Positions 23,488 to 32,644 are shown, counted from the first letter of the stretch. The stretch: DNA of 64,000 nucleotides from Streptomyces seoulensis (GCF_022846655.1 NZ_AP025667.1:4749001-4813000); one strand, 5' to 3'. A program made the numbers and translations. The notes: generated by a model not told the origin, from the letters alone.

Positions 23488-24234
23488 TCAGCGTGAGCGG
23501 CCGGGCGGGCGCGAAACAGGGGTTTTGGGCAGGCCAACGGGACGACGGGCCGTGGCTGCGAGGCCGACCGGTGGCAGCGGGCTGGCCTCACCGGTGAGCC
23601 GCTCATCGCACCACTGCAGCGCCTCGGCCGCCGTGTCGAAGCCGCCCTCGCGCAAGGTGTGGGTCCACGCGTCGGTGTCGACTTCCTCGACCACGACGCG
23701 GAACGGTGAAGCAGTTCGCTCCTTCAGGGCGCGCAGCACCACGACGGTGACCATGTCGTCCGGGTCGTCGCAGGTGTACGAGTAGCCCATCGCGTAGTGG
23801 TCGCCGTCGTTCGCGAGGCGTTGCCCGAGCGCTCTCGTCGTCTGGTCCGCCGGCGGGGGCCCCAGCTCGGGTTTGAGGCCGATGGCGTCTTGGGGGCAGC
23901 CGCGGTGGATGAGCCAGGACTGTGCCATCGCGGGCAGCGGCATCGGGGCCTGCTCGAAGCTGAAGGTCCGTTGCATCCGGTCCCGTTGAAGGTGAACTGC
24001 GATCAGTTGAGGATCGCCAGGGATTCCCCAGGTGGCAGTGCGGTCGTAGAGGACGTAGTAGCTGTGCACGCCGTCGTCGGTGTGATGTTCCGCGAGGGGG
24101 ACGAGCATGTCCTCGTGGGAGGCGACCTGCCTGTAGAAGTCGCGGTGGACCTCTTCGTCAGCGTCGAAGTCGTCGAGTCCGAAGTCGACTTCGGGGATGG
24201 GCTTGGGGCTCGGCTGTGGGTCAGCGGTGGGCAA
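23488..24234 (-). CDS. Hypothetical protein
   Basis: A 248-residue protein. TTG at 24234 was chosen since GAAAGG is 6 nt upstream; an ATG at 24285 would overlap the previous gene. Acidic N-terminus (EVDFGLDDFDADEEVHRDFY), then alternating strands and helices (VHSYYVLYDRTATWGIPGDP, YAMGYSYTCDDPDDMVTVVV, RVVVEEVDTDAWTHTLREGG). No family recognised; it may be a duplicated small alpha/beta domain. It lies in the minus-strand block after the winged-helix-tailed gene. Confidence 0.6.
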   Translation of the reverse strand: MPTADPQPSPKPIPEVDFGLDDFDADEEVHRDFYRQVASHEDMLVPLAEHHTDDGVHSYYVLYDRTATWGIPGDPQLIAVHLQRDRMQRTFSFEQAPMPLPAMAQSWLIHRGCPQDAIGLKPELGPPPADQTTRALGQRLANDGDHYAMGYSYTCDDPDDMVTVVVLRALKERTASPFRVVVEEVDTDAWTHTLREGGFDTAAEALQWCDERLTGEASPLPPVGLAATARRPVGLPKTPVSRPPGRSR

Positions 24235-24254
24235 CAAGGGCCTTTCGGTGGACG

Positions 24255-24953
24255 TCAGCGCCGCTGCGGGGAAGTGGAGGGCCATGCCCCGGGTCGAGCC
24301 GGGGGCACCGGCACCGGAGACGCGGCGGGCCGGCGGGAGGTCAGCAACGCGGCGCGGCCCGTGTCGGTCAGGGCGACCGGCTGGCCGGCGTGCACGGGGT
24401 GGCTGGTGTCCCGGACGACGAGTCCGGCCTCCTCCAGCCTCTGCAGCGTGGTGTGCGGGATGCGGGTGCCGGAGGCAGTGGTCACGGACATGCGGCCGGT
24501 CAGGAGGTGCTCGCGAAGCTTGGCTCCGCCCGCGAGCGCGAGCAGCGCTGCCTGGTCGTCGCCCGAGAGCGTGCGTTCGTCCGGCGTCGTGGCTGTTGCG
24601 GCGGCCTCGATGGGCTCCAGAAGCGCGAGCACCCAGCGGGCCGTGGTTTCCCGCACGCCGGCCGCATCCTTGAGTTGATCGACGGTGCGGTCGATGCGGT
24701 CGAGCAGCGCGTAGTCGACAGGGAACTCGCCGCTGGTCAGATGGGCCAGGAGCCGCAGGTGGAAGGTGACACCGGTCTGGGCAGCCGACAACTCGCGATG
24801 CCGGTCGACCAGTTCGGCGTGGGGTTCAACGAGAACACCACGGTCGCGGTAGGTCCACAGGGTGTCGATGTCGTATCCGGTAGCGGCTTCGACGCGGTGA
24901 TCGAGGGGGGAAACCGCACGCCGGCCTGCGGCCCGGGCGGGGTCAGCGGGCAT
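24255..24953 (-). CDS. Protein with C-terminal winged-helix segment
   Basis: A 232-residue protein. The N-terminal 130 residues are helical (GYDIDTLWTYRDRGVLVEPH, TSGEFPVDYALLDRIDRTVD), and the C-terminal part reads like a winged helix: ASGTRIPHTTLQRLEEAGLV then VRDTSHPVHAGQPVALTDTG RAAL. Such endings occur in marker-type regulators acting on local promoters. ATG at 24953 after GGAG. Function uncertain. Confidence 0.6.
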   Translation of the reverse strand: MPADPARAAGRRAVSPLDHRVEAATGYDIDTLWTYRDRGVLVEPHAELVDRHRELSAAQTGVTFHLRLLAHLTSGEFPVDYALLDRIDRTVDQLKDAAGVRETTARWVLALLEPIEAAATATTPDERTLSGDDQAALLALAGGAKLREHLLTGRMSVTTASGTRIPHTTLQRLEEAGLVVRDTSHPVHAGQPVALTDTGRAALLTSRRPAASPVPVPPARPGAWPSTSPQRR

Positions 24954-24970
24954 AGGTGGAACTCCGTGGG

Positions 24971-25459
24971 TCAGCGGGTGGGAGAGTGTCCGAGGCTCTG
25001 CGCGGGACGGGGAAGGCCCGGCAGTGCGGCAGGGGGCCGCGGCCCGGGACGGGGGGCGGGTCCGCGGGTGGTCAGTTGCGGGGAGCGTGAGCGTGCTGCG
25101 TGGGTGCGGGCGCTCAGCGGCCGACGGGCCAAGCCCAGGCGGCGCCCGACCTCGTCGTAGACGTCGTTGCCCGCGCGCGGCCGGATCGCGACGACGTGGA
25201 TCTCGCGCCGGTAGGTGGACTCCGCGGGCGCGGGGCGGACGCCGTAAACGACTCGCCACTCCTTGCGGGAGTCCACGAACAGCTTGCGGTAGCCCTCCAG
25301 ATCCCCCGTGAGGTGCAGTCCGAAGCGGCGCGCATTCACGACTTCCTGCAGGTAGGCGAGGGTGAGGTCGCGGATGTCGCTGGGTGCCTGGAGGAGGTCG
25401 GTCAGGGCACGGGGGTCGAAGCTCAGGCCGAAGGCGGGCTGTCCCTGTGCCTCGGTCAT
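24971..25459 (-). CDS. RelE/ParE-fold protein with long tail
   Basis: A 162-residue protein. Residues 10-115 fit the RelE/ParE toxin fold: SFDPRALTDLLQAPSDIRDL, GDLEGYRKLFVDSRKEWRVV, REIHVVAIRPRAGNDVYDEV, GRRLGLARR. RelE-type proteins cut mRNA at the ribosome; ParE inhibits gyrase. A basic Pro-rich tail of 45 residues is unusual. The neighbour encoded just upstream is a DUF4913 protein (ATGA overlap), not a standard antitoxin, so the toxin role is only inferred. Confidence 0.6.
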   Translation of the reverse strand: MTEAQGQPAFGLSFDPRALTDLLQAPSDIRDLTLAYLQEVVNARRFGLHLTGDLEGYRKLFVDSRKEWRVVYGVRPAPAESTYRREIHVVAIRPRAGNDVYDEVGRRLGLARRPLSARTHAARSRSPQLTTRGPAPRPGPRPPAALPGLPRPAQSLGHSPTR

Positions 25460-26100
25460 GACGCCGGCTCGTCCGGCTCAGCAGGACCGTGGCTCGCCGT
25501 GGTGGCGGCTGCCTCCGTGCGCACGGACGGCGGTGGGCCGGGCAGCAGCCGGTGCGCGGGCCGGTCGGGAGAGGTCATGCAGGCCGACAATGATCCGCCC
25601 GGGGCGCGGACCGCCGCGACGGCGTGGGTGAGGAAGTCCCGGTGCCACACGAACAGACCGGACAGTCCGGCTTCGGGGTCCTTGTGCTGCTGGTAGGCCA
25701 GCCACAGGGCGTGAAGCCAGGCGACGACGTCGTCGTGCTCCTGCCATCGCAGGCACCAGGGCGCCGCGGTGGTGACTTCTGCCCCGTAGACCGGCAGGAG
25801 GAAGTCGTCCACCCAGTCGCTGAGCATGTCCAGTTCGTCCTCGCGTTCTTCCCCGGCCAGTTCCAGGATCGGGCGGGGCTCGGGCGGGGCTGCGGAGGGC
25901 GGGCCGCCGAGCCCTGGCAGACCGAAGGCGGCGAACGGCGACGCGGCCGGGGCGGATGCGAGATGATCGAGCTGCTGGGCATGCTCGGCCGACTGCTCCA
26001 TAAGCCGTCGGACGCTCGCCTCGATTCCCTCCAGCTGCCGGTCCGGAATACGGACCGGCTCCAGCATCCCGTCATCTGCGGGCTCTATGGATTCAGGCAT
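25456..26100 (-). CDS. DUF4913-domain protein
   Basis: A 214-residue protein. Its core, PWCLRWQEHDDVVAWLHALW followed by LAYQQHKDPEAGLSGLFVWH and RDFLTHAV, is the DUF4913 signature common on Streptomyces integrative elements. The N-terminal 80 residues are coiled-coil-like (IEASVRRLMEQSAEHAQQLD) and Pro-rich. Function unknown; it is often encoded near transfer genes. It overlaps the RelE-like gene by 4 nt. ATG start at 26100. Confidence 0.75.
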   Translation of the reverse strand: MPESIEPADDGMLEPVRIPDRQLEGIEASVRRLMEQSAEHAQQLDHLASAPAASPFAAFGLPGLGGPPSAAPPEPRPILELAGEEREDELDMLSDWVDDFLLPVYGAEVTTAAPWCLRWQEHDDVVAWLHALWLAYQQHKDPEAGLSGLFVWHRDFLTHAVAAVRAPGGSLSACMTSPDRPAHRLLPGPPPSVRTEAAATTASHGPAEPDEPAS

Positions 26101-26178
26101 GAAAGGTACGGCCTCCTACAAGACACGCAGGGCGGAAAAGGAGATTCGGAGATGCCAGCGGCGGCCCGGGAACTGGTC

Positions 26179-26934
26179 TTACGTGGCGAGGACCATGTCG
26201 TCCCGGGTGCGGGTCTCTCGGAGCGTCTCGGTGAGCCGGTCGGCGGCGATCGACGCATAGTGCGCGGTCTTCTCCACGCCGATGAAGTCCCTGCCCTCCA
26301 GCAGAGCGGCCACGCCCGTGGAACCGGAGCCGGCACAGAAGTCGAGCACCGTTCCGCCTTCTGGACTGATCTTGACCAGCTCGCGCATCACATTGATGGG
26401 CTTCTGCGTGATGTGCTGGCGTGCCGCACCCGACGGCTGTGACGCCGAATACAGGCCGGGCAGGTAGACCGGGTTACGGGAGCCGTCGATCGATCCCTTC
26501 GATGCCCAGACGATGAACTCGCAGTTCTGGGTGAACCGGCCCTTCTGGGGCCTGGCCTGCGGCTTGTGCCAGGCCAGCACCCCGCGCCACAGCCATCCGG
26601 CCGCCTGGATCGCGTCCGTCGTGATCGGCAGCTGACGCCAGTCGGTGAACAGCAGCGCGGTGCCACCGTCCCGGGTGAGGCGGTGGGCTTCAGTCATGAT
26701 CTGCGTCAGCCAGAAGCCGTAGCTGCGCTGGTCCATGTTCTCGCCGGTGAAGTCGGCAAGGCCGTTCTTGGCGTCGGCGGAGGTGTACTTCTGCTTCGCG
26801 GAGCGCGTGGTGCGTTCCTTCGCGGTTCGTCCCCCGCTGTTGTACGGCGGGTCGGTGATGACGGAGTCGACGCAGTTGTCCGGAAGACCGGAAAGGACGT
26901 TGAGAGCGTCGCCGTGGTGCAGGGAAAACGGCAA
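26179..26934 (-). CDS. Site-specific DNA methyltransferase (N4-cytosine/N6-adenine)
   Basis: A 251-residue amino-methyltransferase. Motif IV DPPYNSGG lies near residue 28 and the SAM-binding motif I VLDFCAGSGSTGVAALLEGR near residue 200, i.e. the beta-class order. No restriction enzyme is encoded nearby, so it is an orphan, likely protecting the element during entry or regulating its genes. The TTG at 26934 is preferred because homologues of this type begin at the LPFSLHHGDAL strand; ATG 27012 or GTG 27033 would add an unconserved N-terminus. It starts the long minus-strand block. Confidence 0.85.
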   Translation of the reverse strand: MPFSLHHGDALNVLSGLPDNCVDSVITDPPYNSGGRTAKERTTRSAKQKYTSADAKNGLADFTGENMDQRSYGFWLTQIMTEAHRLTRDGGTALLFTDWRQLPITTDAIQAAGWLWRGVLAWHKPQARPQKGRFTQNCEFIVWASKGSIDGSRNPVYLPGLYSASQPSGAARQHITQKPINVMRELVKISPEGGTVLDFCAGSGSTGVAALLEGRDFIGVEKTAHYASIAADRLTETLRETRTRDDMVLAT

Positions 26935-27056
26935 AGAGGAACCCCGATTCGGGTATGGAAGGCGGAGGGAACTTCTCACTCGACCCGGACTCTTGTGACC
27001 GCGTTCGGGCATGCGTGAGCCGAGGAGGCTCACTTCGAGGAATCGGGCGAGGGGAG

Positions 27057-27175
27057 TTCGAAAACTGTAGAAGCGAACACGGAGACGACCAAGAAGTCCG
27101 CTACAGGGGTGCCGGATTTCGGCACCTCACGCCGCTTTTTTGGTCAACCGCCGTTACCTGCCTACAGTTTTTGAA
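27057..27175. promoter_or_regulatory. Paired inverted operator sites in the divergent control region
   Basis: TTCGAAAACTGTAG at 27057-27070 and, on the opposite strand, TTCAAAAACTGTAG at 27162-27175 match at 13 of 14 positions. Between them lie a third CTACAG half-site (27101-27106) and a 7-bp palindrome GGTGCCG-N5-CGGCACC (27108-27126). The sites lie between the methyltransferase block and the transfer operon and could control both. Confidence 0.55.
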
Positions 27176-27373
27176 CCGCCCGGCGCACACCGCTCTCAGC
27201 AACGCTTCCGTGCCTGCCCCGTTGCCCAGGCGCCGTCATCCCGTCGCCTGACCAGGTGCCGTGAGCGGCTGCTCGTCCGCCGGTTCGCCTCGCTCCTCCC
27301 CGGTCCGCCGGACATCCTCGAAGGACTTCCTCATGACGTCGCGTTACCCACCTATGCCCGCAGTTCCGGATGA

Positions 27374-28519
27374 GTGCGTGCTTCCTTCCCGTTGAAGGCG
27401 GCGCTCGCCGCCGGCATCGGGGTCGTCTTTCTCTCCCCGCTCCTGCTCGCCGGCACCGGCATGATGCTGGCCTCCTCCTCCGCGGCTGCTCAGAGCGCCG
27501 ACTCGGCCAGCACCTGTTTGAACGACGTCGATACCGACCAAGTCGCGCAGCAGGTCCGCAAGATCCTCGACGGGGCGTCCGGCAAGGACGTCCACATCAA
27601 GGGGCTCGATCTACCTGCGGAGCAGATTCCCAACGCCCGGACGATCGTGGCCACGGGCATCAGTCTCGACGTGCCGCAGAAGGGGCAGGTCATCGCGATC
27701 GCCACGGCGATGCAGGAGTCCCGGCTGCGCAACCTCGACTATGGCGACCGCGACTCTCTCGGCCTGTTCCAGCAGCGCCCCTCGCAAGGCTGGGGAACCG
27801 CCCAGCAGATCCGCGACCCCGTCTATGCCTCCACCCAGTTCTACAAGCATCTGCTCGCGGTGCACGGTTGGCAGCAGATGACCGTCGCCCAGGCCGCGCA
27901 GGCCGTCCAGAGGTCCGGCTTCCCGGACGCGTACGCGAAGTGGCAGCAGCTCGCCACCGCGCTGCAGGAAGCCATCGCCAAGACCTTCCCGGGCGGCGCC
28001 ACCGACACAGGCGGCAAGGATCCTGGCGGGCACAGGGCGCCCGCGTCCGCCACGACCGGCTGCGCGGACGGCTCCTCCTTCGGTCCCATCCCCGAGGGAA
28101 GCGTCCCGAAGGGATACACGATCCCTAAGGGCGCCGTCCCGAAGGCGCGCAAGGCCATCGAGTGGGCCATGGCCCAGCTCGGCACGCTCTACCAATGGGG
28201 TGGGTCCTGCACCAACGCCCACGGGCCCGATCCGATGGGCCGGTGCGACTGCAGCTCGCTGGTGCAGCAGGCGTACGCCCACGCCGGCGTCACGCTCACC
28301 CGCACCACGTACACGCAGGTCCACGAGGGCAAGGCGGTCTCGCCCGCCCATCTCCAGCCCGGTGACCTGGTCTTCAGCCGCGGCAGCGCGAGCCGACCCG
28401 AGCACGTCGGCATGTACATCGGCGAGGGCCTCGTGATCGAGGCTCCGCGCACCACCAAGCCGGTCAGGATCACCGCGATCAAGGACTGGACGGTGCTCGC
28501 CGCCCGCCGCGTCCTCTGA
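27374..28519 (+). CDS. NlpC/P60 (C40) cell-wall hydrolase of the transfer apparatus
   Basis: A 381-residue exported protein. A hydrophobic N-terminal anchor (AALAAGIGVVFLSPLLLAG) is followed by a lysozyme-like region (AIATAMQESRLRNLDYGDRD, SLGLFQQRPSQGWG) and a C-terminal NlpC/P60 domain with the catalytic CDCSSLVQQAYAHAG, then PEHVGMYIG (histidine). So it can cut both glycan and peptide, like the VirB1/TcpG hydrolases that open the wall for conjugation. First gene of the plus-strand transfer operon. The GTG start has only a weak ribosome-binding site; TTG 27389 is possible. Confidence 0.9.
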   Translation: MRASFPLKAALAAGIGVVFLSPLLLAGTGMMLASSSAAAQSADSASTCLNDVDTDQVAQQVRKILDGASGKDVHIKGLDLPAEQIPNARTIVATGISLDVPQKGQVIAIATAMQESRLRNLDYGDRDSLGLFQQRPSQGWGTAQQIRDPVYASTQFYKHLLAVHGWQQMTVAQAAQAVQRSGFPDAYAKWQQLATALQEAIAKTFPGGATDTGGKDPGGHRAPASATTGCADGSSFGPIPEGSVPKGYTIPKGAVPKARKAIEWAMAQLGTLYQWGGSCTNAHGPDPMGRCDCSSLVQQAYAHAGVTLTRTTYTQVHEGKAVSPAHLQPGDLVFSRGSASRPEHVGMYIGEGLVIEAPRTTKPVRITAIKDWTVLAARRVL

Positions 28520-28625
28520 CGCTGCGGCGGCCGCTTCCCGCGCCCCCTGCGCGCTCCCCTTTCTTCCCCCTCTTTTCCGCTGGTCCTCTGCGTGGCCGGC
28601 GTCTGCAAGGAGTCCCGCCCTGCCT

Positions 28626-28940
28626 ATGCTCCTCCCCCTCTCCGACCGTGTCATTCAGCTCGCCTACGACCCGGGCATCTCCCCTCAGGGCGGTGGCCTG
28701 CCCGGCCTGAGCGTGCTGAAGAACGTGGTCAACAGCATCAACCTCTTCGGGATCATCGCCGTCGTCGGCGCCCTGGCCGTCTCGCTCGGGGTCTGGGCCT
28801 GGGGCCACCACACCGGTGGCCATCAGGCCGAGGCCAACGGCAAGAAGGGTGCGGTCGTCGCCGCGGGCGCCGCCCTCGGTCTCGGCGCCGCGAACGGAAT
28901 CGTGAGCTTTTTCTCGGCCCTCGGGTCCCAGGTCCACTGA
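28626..28940 (+). CDS. Small membrane protein of the transfer operon
   Basis: A 104-residue protein with two hydrophobic helices (LFGIIAVVGALAVSLGVWAW and VVAAGAALGLGAANGIVSFF) separated by a basic loop. This is the VirB2/VirB3-like small-protein slot in actinobacterial type IV systems, and the product may be a pilin-like or channel subunit. ATG 28626 is used here, but AAGGAG at 28607-28612 fits better with CTG at 28620. Its stop overlaps the next ATG. Confidence 0.7.
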   Translation: MLLPLSDRVIQLAYDPGISPQGGGLPGLSVLKNVVNSINLFGIIAVVGALAVSLGVWAWGHHTGGHQAEANGKKGAVVAAGAALGLGAANGIVSFFSALGSQVH

Positions 28941-29632
28941 TGCGGAACCGCCTTTCCCCCTCATCGGGGTCCCCCTTCGGCAGCAGCTGGTCGGTCACCC
29001 AGCGCCTCACGGTCGTCGCCGTGGTCATCGGCGTCCTGCTCGCCACCGCGGCCGCGGTGGCCTGGGTGTCCGGCCGCGGCGGCGCCCCCTCCCCGTCCCG
29101 CACCACCGCGGCGGCGGCAACAAGCAACCCGCGTTCTGCCGCGCCCGCGCCGAAGGCCGCTTCCGAGACCGGGGCTGTGGCCAAGCCGCCACAGATCTCC
29201 GAGCCCGTCGCCTACGCCCGGGCCGCCGCCCGGATGCTGTGGTCCTACGACACCCGCGACACTAGCCGCGACCAGCAACTCGCAGGAATGCACGCCTGGA
29301 TGACCCGCGAGACCAAGTACGCCGACTGGGCATCCGTCTCCGGCCAGGTCCCCGACCCGCTGCTGTGGTCGCGGATGGCCGACCAGGACCAGCACGCCTC
29401 CGCGCACGTCACCGAAGGCCACTACCCCGGTGCGTTCAAGGCGGCCCTCGCCGACGACCCGTCCGCGATCACCGAGGCATACATCTACGTGGTCACCGTC
29501 AACGGCAAGCAGCAGATCACGTGGACGAAGGGCGGCTCCGGGGCCGAGGAGCGCGCCGTGACCCTGGCCGTGCAGTGCCGCCCCGGACACGACTGCACGC
29601 TCGCCGCCATCGCTCCCAGCGTCACGCAGTGA
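28940..29632 (+). CDS. Bitopic membrane protein of the transfer operon (VirB8-like candidate)
   Basis: A 230-residue protein with one transmembrane helix (LTVVAVVIGVLLATAAAVAW) followed by a disordered Ala/Thr linker and a globular exported domain of about 140 residues (ARAAARMLWSYDTRDTSRDQ, VTLAVQCRPGHDCTLAAIAP). One anchor with an exported NTF2-like domain is the architecture of VirB8/TcpC. Assignment is by architecture and position only. Coupled to the preceding gene (TGATG). Confidence 0.6.
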   Translation: MRNRLSPSSGSPFGSSWSVTQRLTVVAVVIGVLLATAAAVAWVSGRGGAPSPSRTTAAAATSNPRSAAPAPKAASETGAVAKPPQISEPVAYARAAARMLWSYDTRDTSRDQQLAGMHAWMTRETKYADWASVSGQVPDPLLWSRMADQDQHASAHVTEGHYPGAFKAALADDPSAITEAYIYVVTVNGKQQITWTKGGSGAEERAVTLAVQCRPGHDCTLAAIAPSVTQ

Positions 29633-29667
29633 CCCACAGCGACACAAAAATGGAGGAATGACGTCCC

Positions 29668-31041
29668 TTGGGTTTCTGTGATTTCCCTCTGGCAGACAAG
29701 CTGTGTGCGGTCGGCGACGCGGTCGATTTCGCCACCGATCCCGGTAAGGCCATCGGGGACTGGATGGCGAAGTCCGCAGGTGAACTCGCCTCCGCGGCAG
29801 CCGATCTGGCTGCCGAGGCGGTCGACACCACAACGAAGGTCGACCTGAACGCTGGCTGGTTCGTCGACAACTACGAGACCTTGCTCCCGATCGGGCTGGT
29901 CCTGCTGGTCGCGACCTTCTGCGCGCAACTCGTCCGCGCCGCGGTCCGACGCGACGGACAAGCCCTCAAGCAAGCGTTCACCGGCACCGCGTCCGGTGTC
30001 CTGTTCGCCTTCTGCGCCATCTCCCTGACCACGATCGCCATCGAGGTCGTCGATGCCGTCAGCGACGGCCTGTTCCACGCCGCACACCTGGACATCGAGA
30101 CGGCCGTGCGTCGCATCGTGAAGGTCGGCGAGATCGCGGCCCTGTCCGGACTGGGCTGGCTCGTCGCGGTCGCCGTGGGGCTCGGCGCCGCCATCGGCGC
30201 GTTCCTCTACTGGTGCGTGATGATGGTCCGCAAGGTCGGCATCCTCGTCATGGTCACCCTGGCCGTGTTCGCCTCGGCCGGCGGAGGCTGGGAGGTCGCG
30301 CGCCGCTGGCGCAAGGGCTGGATCGAAGCCACCGCCACCCTTGTTGTCTCCAAGCTCCTGATGACCGTGATCTTCGTCCTCGGTATCGCCGCCATGGGCA
30401 AGACCGACGCAAAGGACGGCATCGGCGCCCTCGCCGATGTCATGTCCGGCATCGTGATCATGGTCCTGGTGCTGCTCTGCCCGTACGCAGTCTTCAAGTT
30501 CGTGCACTGGGCGGCCGACGGCACCGACGGTGAGAGCATCCACCGCGCCGGTGGTGCCGGAGCACAGATCGCCCGGGCCCACGCCGAGAAGGCCACGCGT
30601 AAGGCCGCATCGGCGGTGGCCACCGCCGGAACCGGCGGCGCGGCAGCAGGAGCGGGCGCCGCCCCGCAAGGCCCCGACGCCGCTGGCGGCTTCCCCGGCG
30701 ACATCGCTGCCAGTCCCACTGGTGGGAGCAGCGGCGACACGGGCCACGCGCAAGGAGAACCCGGCACGGCATCCGGTGGTGACGGTCTCAAGCCCGCTCT
30801 GGAGAAGGCCGTGCAGCCTCCGCCGATGAGCGCGTCCGACGACACCAGCGGCCACATCGGAGGCGCCCCGAGCCCGGAGAGCTCGGCGTCCGGCGCAGCG
30901 TTCGGTACCGGCGGCGGATGGCAGTCCGCTCCGCCGACCACGACGCCCCCGCCGCAGGGCGCACCGCCCGCCTCTTCCGGGCAGCAGTCCGCCGGCACCC
31001 ACTCGGCTGCCGGACCGCCGCCGCCCCCGACCGGTCTCTGA
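29668..31041 (+). CDS. VirB6/TrbL-like conjugal transfer membrane protein
   Basis: A 457-residue protein with five to six transmembrane segments in residues 65-280 (LLPIGLVLLVATFCAQLVRA, LVAVAVGLGAAIGAFLYWCV, VVSKLLMTVIFVLGIAAMG, IVIMVLVLLCPYAVFKFVHW), the TrbL/VirB6 pattern, then a long Gly/Ala/Pro-rich cytoplasmic tail. Likely forms the inner-membrane part of the DNA channel. TTG start with GGAGGA about 10 nt upstream; no ATG or GTG fits. Lies between the VirB8-like and SCO6880 genes. Confidence 0.85.
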   Translation: MGFCDFPLADKLCAVGDAVDFATDPGKAIGDWMAKSAGELASAAADLAAEAVDTTTKVDLNAGWFVDNYETLLPIGLVLLVATFCAQLVRAAVRRDGQALKQAFTGTASGVLFAFCAISLTTIAIEVVDAVSDGLFHAAHLDIETAVRRIVKVGEIAALSGLGWLVAVAVGLGAAIGAFLYWCVMMVRKVGILVMVTLAVFASAGGGWEVARRWRKGWIEATATLVVSKLLMTVIFVLGIAAMGKTDAKDGIGALADVMSGIVIMVLVLLCPYAVFKFVHWAADGTDGESIHRAGGAGAQIARAHAEKATRKAASAVATAGTGGAAAGAGAAPQGPDAAGGFPGDIAASPTGGSSGDTGHAQGEPGTASGGDGLKPALEKAVQPPPMSASDDTSGHIGGAPSPESSASGAAFGTGGGWQSAPPTTTPPPQGAPPASSGQQSAGTHSAAGPPPPPTGL

Positions 31042-31123
31042 CCCCCTTGCCCGCCTACCGGGGGCGGGAGGCGCACATCGCCTTCCGCCCCCGGGTTCCC
31101 CCGCGCCTTCCAGGACCCGCCCC

Positions 31124-32620
31124 TTGACTGATCCCTCCCCCGCCCCGGTCACGGTGAAATTCCCCCACCGGTCCCGCCGCGGCATCCTCCTCGGGCTCTC
31201 CCTGCCCCAGCTCGTCCTCGTCTCGTGCACGGTGGCGCTGCTGATGATGACGGTGCTTTCCACCGGGCTGCTGGGTGCTCTCGCCCTGACTCCGCTGTGG
31301 CTGGCCGCGGGTGCGCTGGTCGCGATCCGTCGGCACGGCCGCTCACTGGTCGACTGGGCGCCCATCGTCGCCCGCTACGTTCATCGCCGGCGCACCGGCC
31401 AGACGACCTGGCTCGCCCGGCCCCTCTCGCGCCCCCGGCAGGACGGCATCCTTCACCTGCCCGGCACCACCGCTTCCCTCACGGTGGTCACCCCCGGCGA
31501 CTCCGCCAGCGACGCCGCAGCCGTCCACGACCCGCACAACCAGACCCTCACCGCCATCGCCCGCGTCAGCTCCCGGGCCTTCGCTCTCCTCGACCCCGCC
31601 ACCCAGAACCACAACGTCAGCAGTTGGGGGCGCGCACTCGCGGGCATCGCCCGCAACGGGCACGTCGCCGCCGTGCAGGTGCTGGAACGCACCGTTCCCG
31701 ACAGCGGCGACACCCTGACCCGCCACTGGACCCGGAACGGCCGGCCCCAGGCCCCGGTCGCCGGAGAGATCTACTCCGAGCTGGTCGCCTCCGCCGGTCC
31801 CGCCGCCGCCCCGCACGAGACCTACCTCGCCATCTCCCTCGATCTGAAGTCCGCCAAGCGCCTGATCGCTCAGGCCGGCGGTGGGCTGCCCGGGGCGTTC
31901 GCCGTGATGCAGCAGACGACCGGGTCCATCGCCCAGGCCGCGCGCAGTGCCGGACTCCAGGTCACCGGGTGGCTGACCACGCGGGAGATCGCCGCCGTCA
32001 TCCGCACCGCCTACGACCCCAAGGCGCTGGCCGCGCTCCAGCAGTGGTCCGAGACGGGCCGCGCCGAAGCGGACCCCGCCGCCGCTGGCCCCGTCGTCCA
32101 GGTCGAGGAGCACGACCGCCTGGCCACCGACAGCGCACGGCACGCCACCTACTGGGTGGAGAACTGGCCGCGCACCGAGACCGGTGCCGGGTTCCTGCAC
32201 GGGGTCATGTTCACGGCCGGTGTCCGACGCAGCCTGTCCCTTACATACGTGCCGCAGGGGCTCGAGTCCGCGCTGCGGGACGTGCAGCGCAAGAAGGCCG
32301 CGATCATCTCCGACGCGAGCGAGCGCGCGCGCCGCGGACAGGTCGACCGCGAAGAGGACTCCGTCGAGTACGCCGACATCAAGACACGAGAGCGCCAGCT
32401 CATCGCCGGGCACGCGGACGTGGCCCTGACGGGCCTGGTCACCGTCACGGCCGAGACCGATGCCCTCCTGGACGCGGCCTGCGCCCAGATCGAAACCGCC
32501 GCTGTCGGCGCCGGAGTCGATCTGCGTCGCCTGCTCTTTCAGCAGCCCCCGGCCTTCACTCTCGCCGCCCTCCCCCTCGCGCGCACCAACGTCCCAACGA
32601 AGTACGGCCTCACTCCCTGA
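31124..32620 (+). CDS. SCO6880-family transfer protein
   Basis: A 498-residue protein. Two hydrophobic helices near the N-terminus (PRSQL-region: LPQLVLVSCTVALLMMTVLS and LALTPLWLAAGALVAIRRHG) precede a cytoplasmic domain that includes WVENWPRTETGAGFLHGVMF and the RERQLIAGHADVALTGLVTV segment, as in the SCO6880 family of the S. coelicolor conjugative island and in the N-terminal half of VirB4 proteins. The split VirB4 (this protein plus the ATPase) is typical. It probably docks the ATPase at the membrane. TTG start after AGGACCC. Confidence 0.85.
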   Translation: MTDPSPAPVTVKFPHRSRRGILLGLSLPQLVLVSCTVALLMMTVLSTGLLGALALTPLWLAAGALVAIRRHGRSLVDWAPIVARYVHRRRTGQTTWLARPLSRPRQDGILHLPGTTASLTVVTPGDSASDAAAVHDPHNQTLTAIARVSSRAFALLDPATQNHNVSSWGRALAGIARNGHVAAVQVLERTVPDSGDTLTRHWTRNGRPQAPVAGEIYSELVASAGPAAAPHETYLAISLDLKSAKRLIAQAGGGLPGAFAVMQQTTGSIAQAARSAGLQVTGWLTTREIAAVIRTAYDPKALAALQQWSETGRAEADPAAAGPVVQVEEHDRLATDSARHATYWVENWPRTETGAGFLHGVMFTAGVRRSLSLTYVPQGLESALRDVQRKKAAIISDASERARRGQVDREEDSVEYADIKTRERQLIAGHADVALTGLVTVTAETDALLDAACAQIETAAVGAGVDLRRLLFQQPPAFTLAALPLARTNVPTKYGLTP

Positions 32621-32644
32621 CCCGGACCCCTCAGAAAGGCCCTC

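Noticed and set aside
27014..27032. GTGAGCC-N5-GGCTCAC hairpin upstream of the methyltransferase
   Set aside because: Could be an attenuator, but no T tract or leader ORF was found; too short alone.
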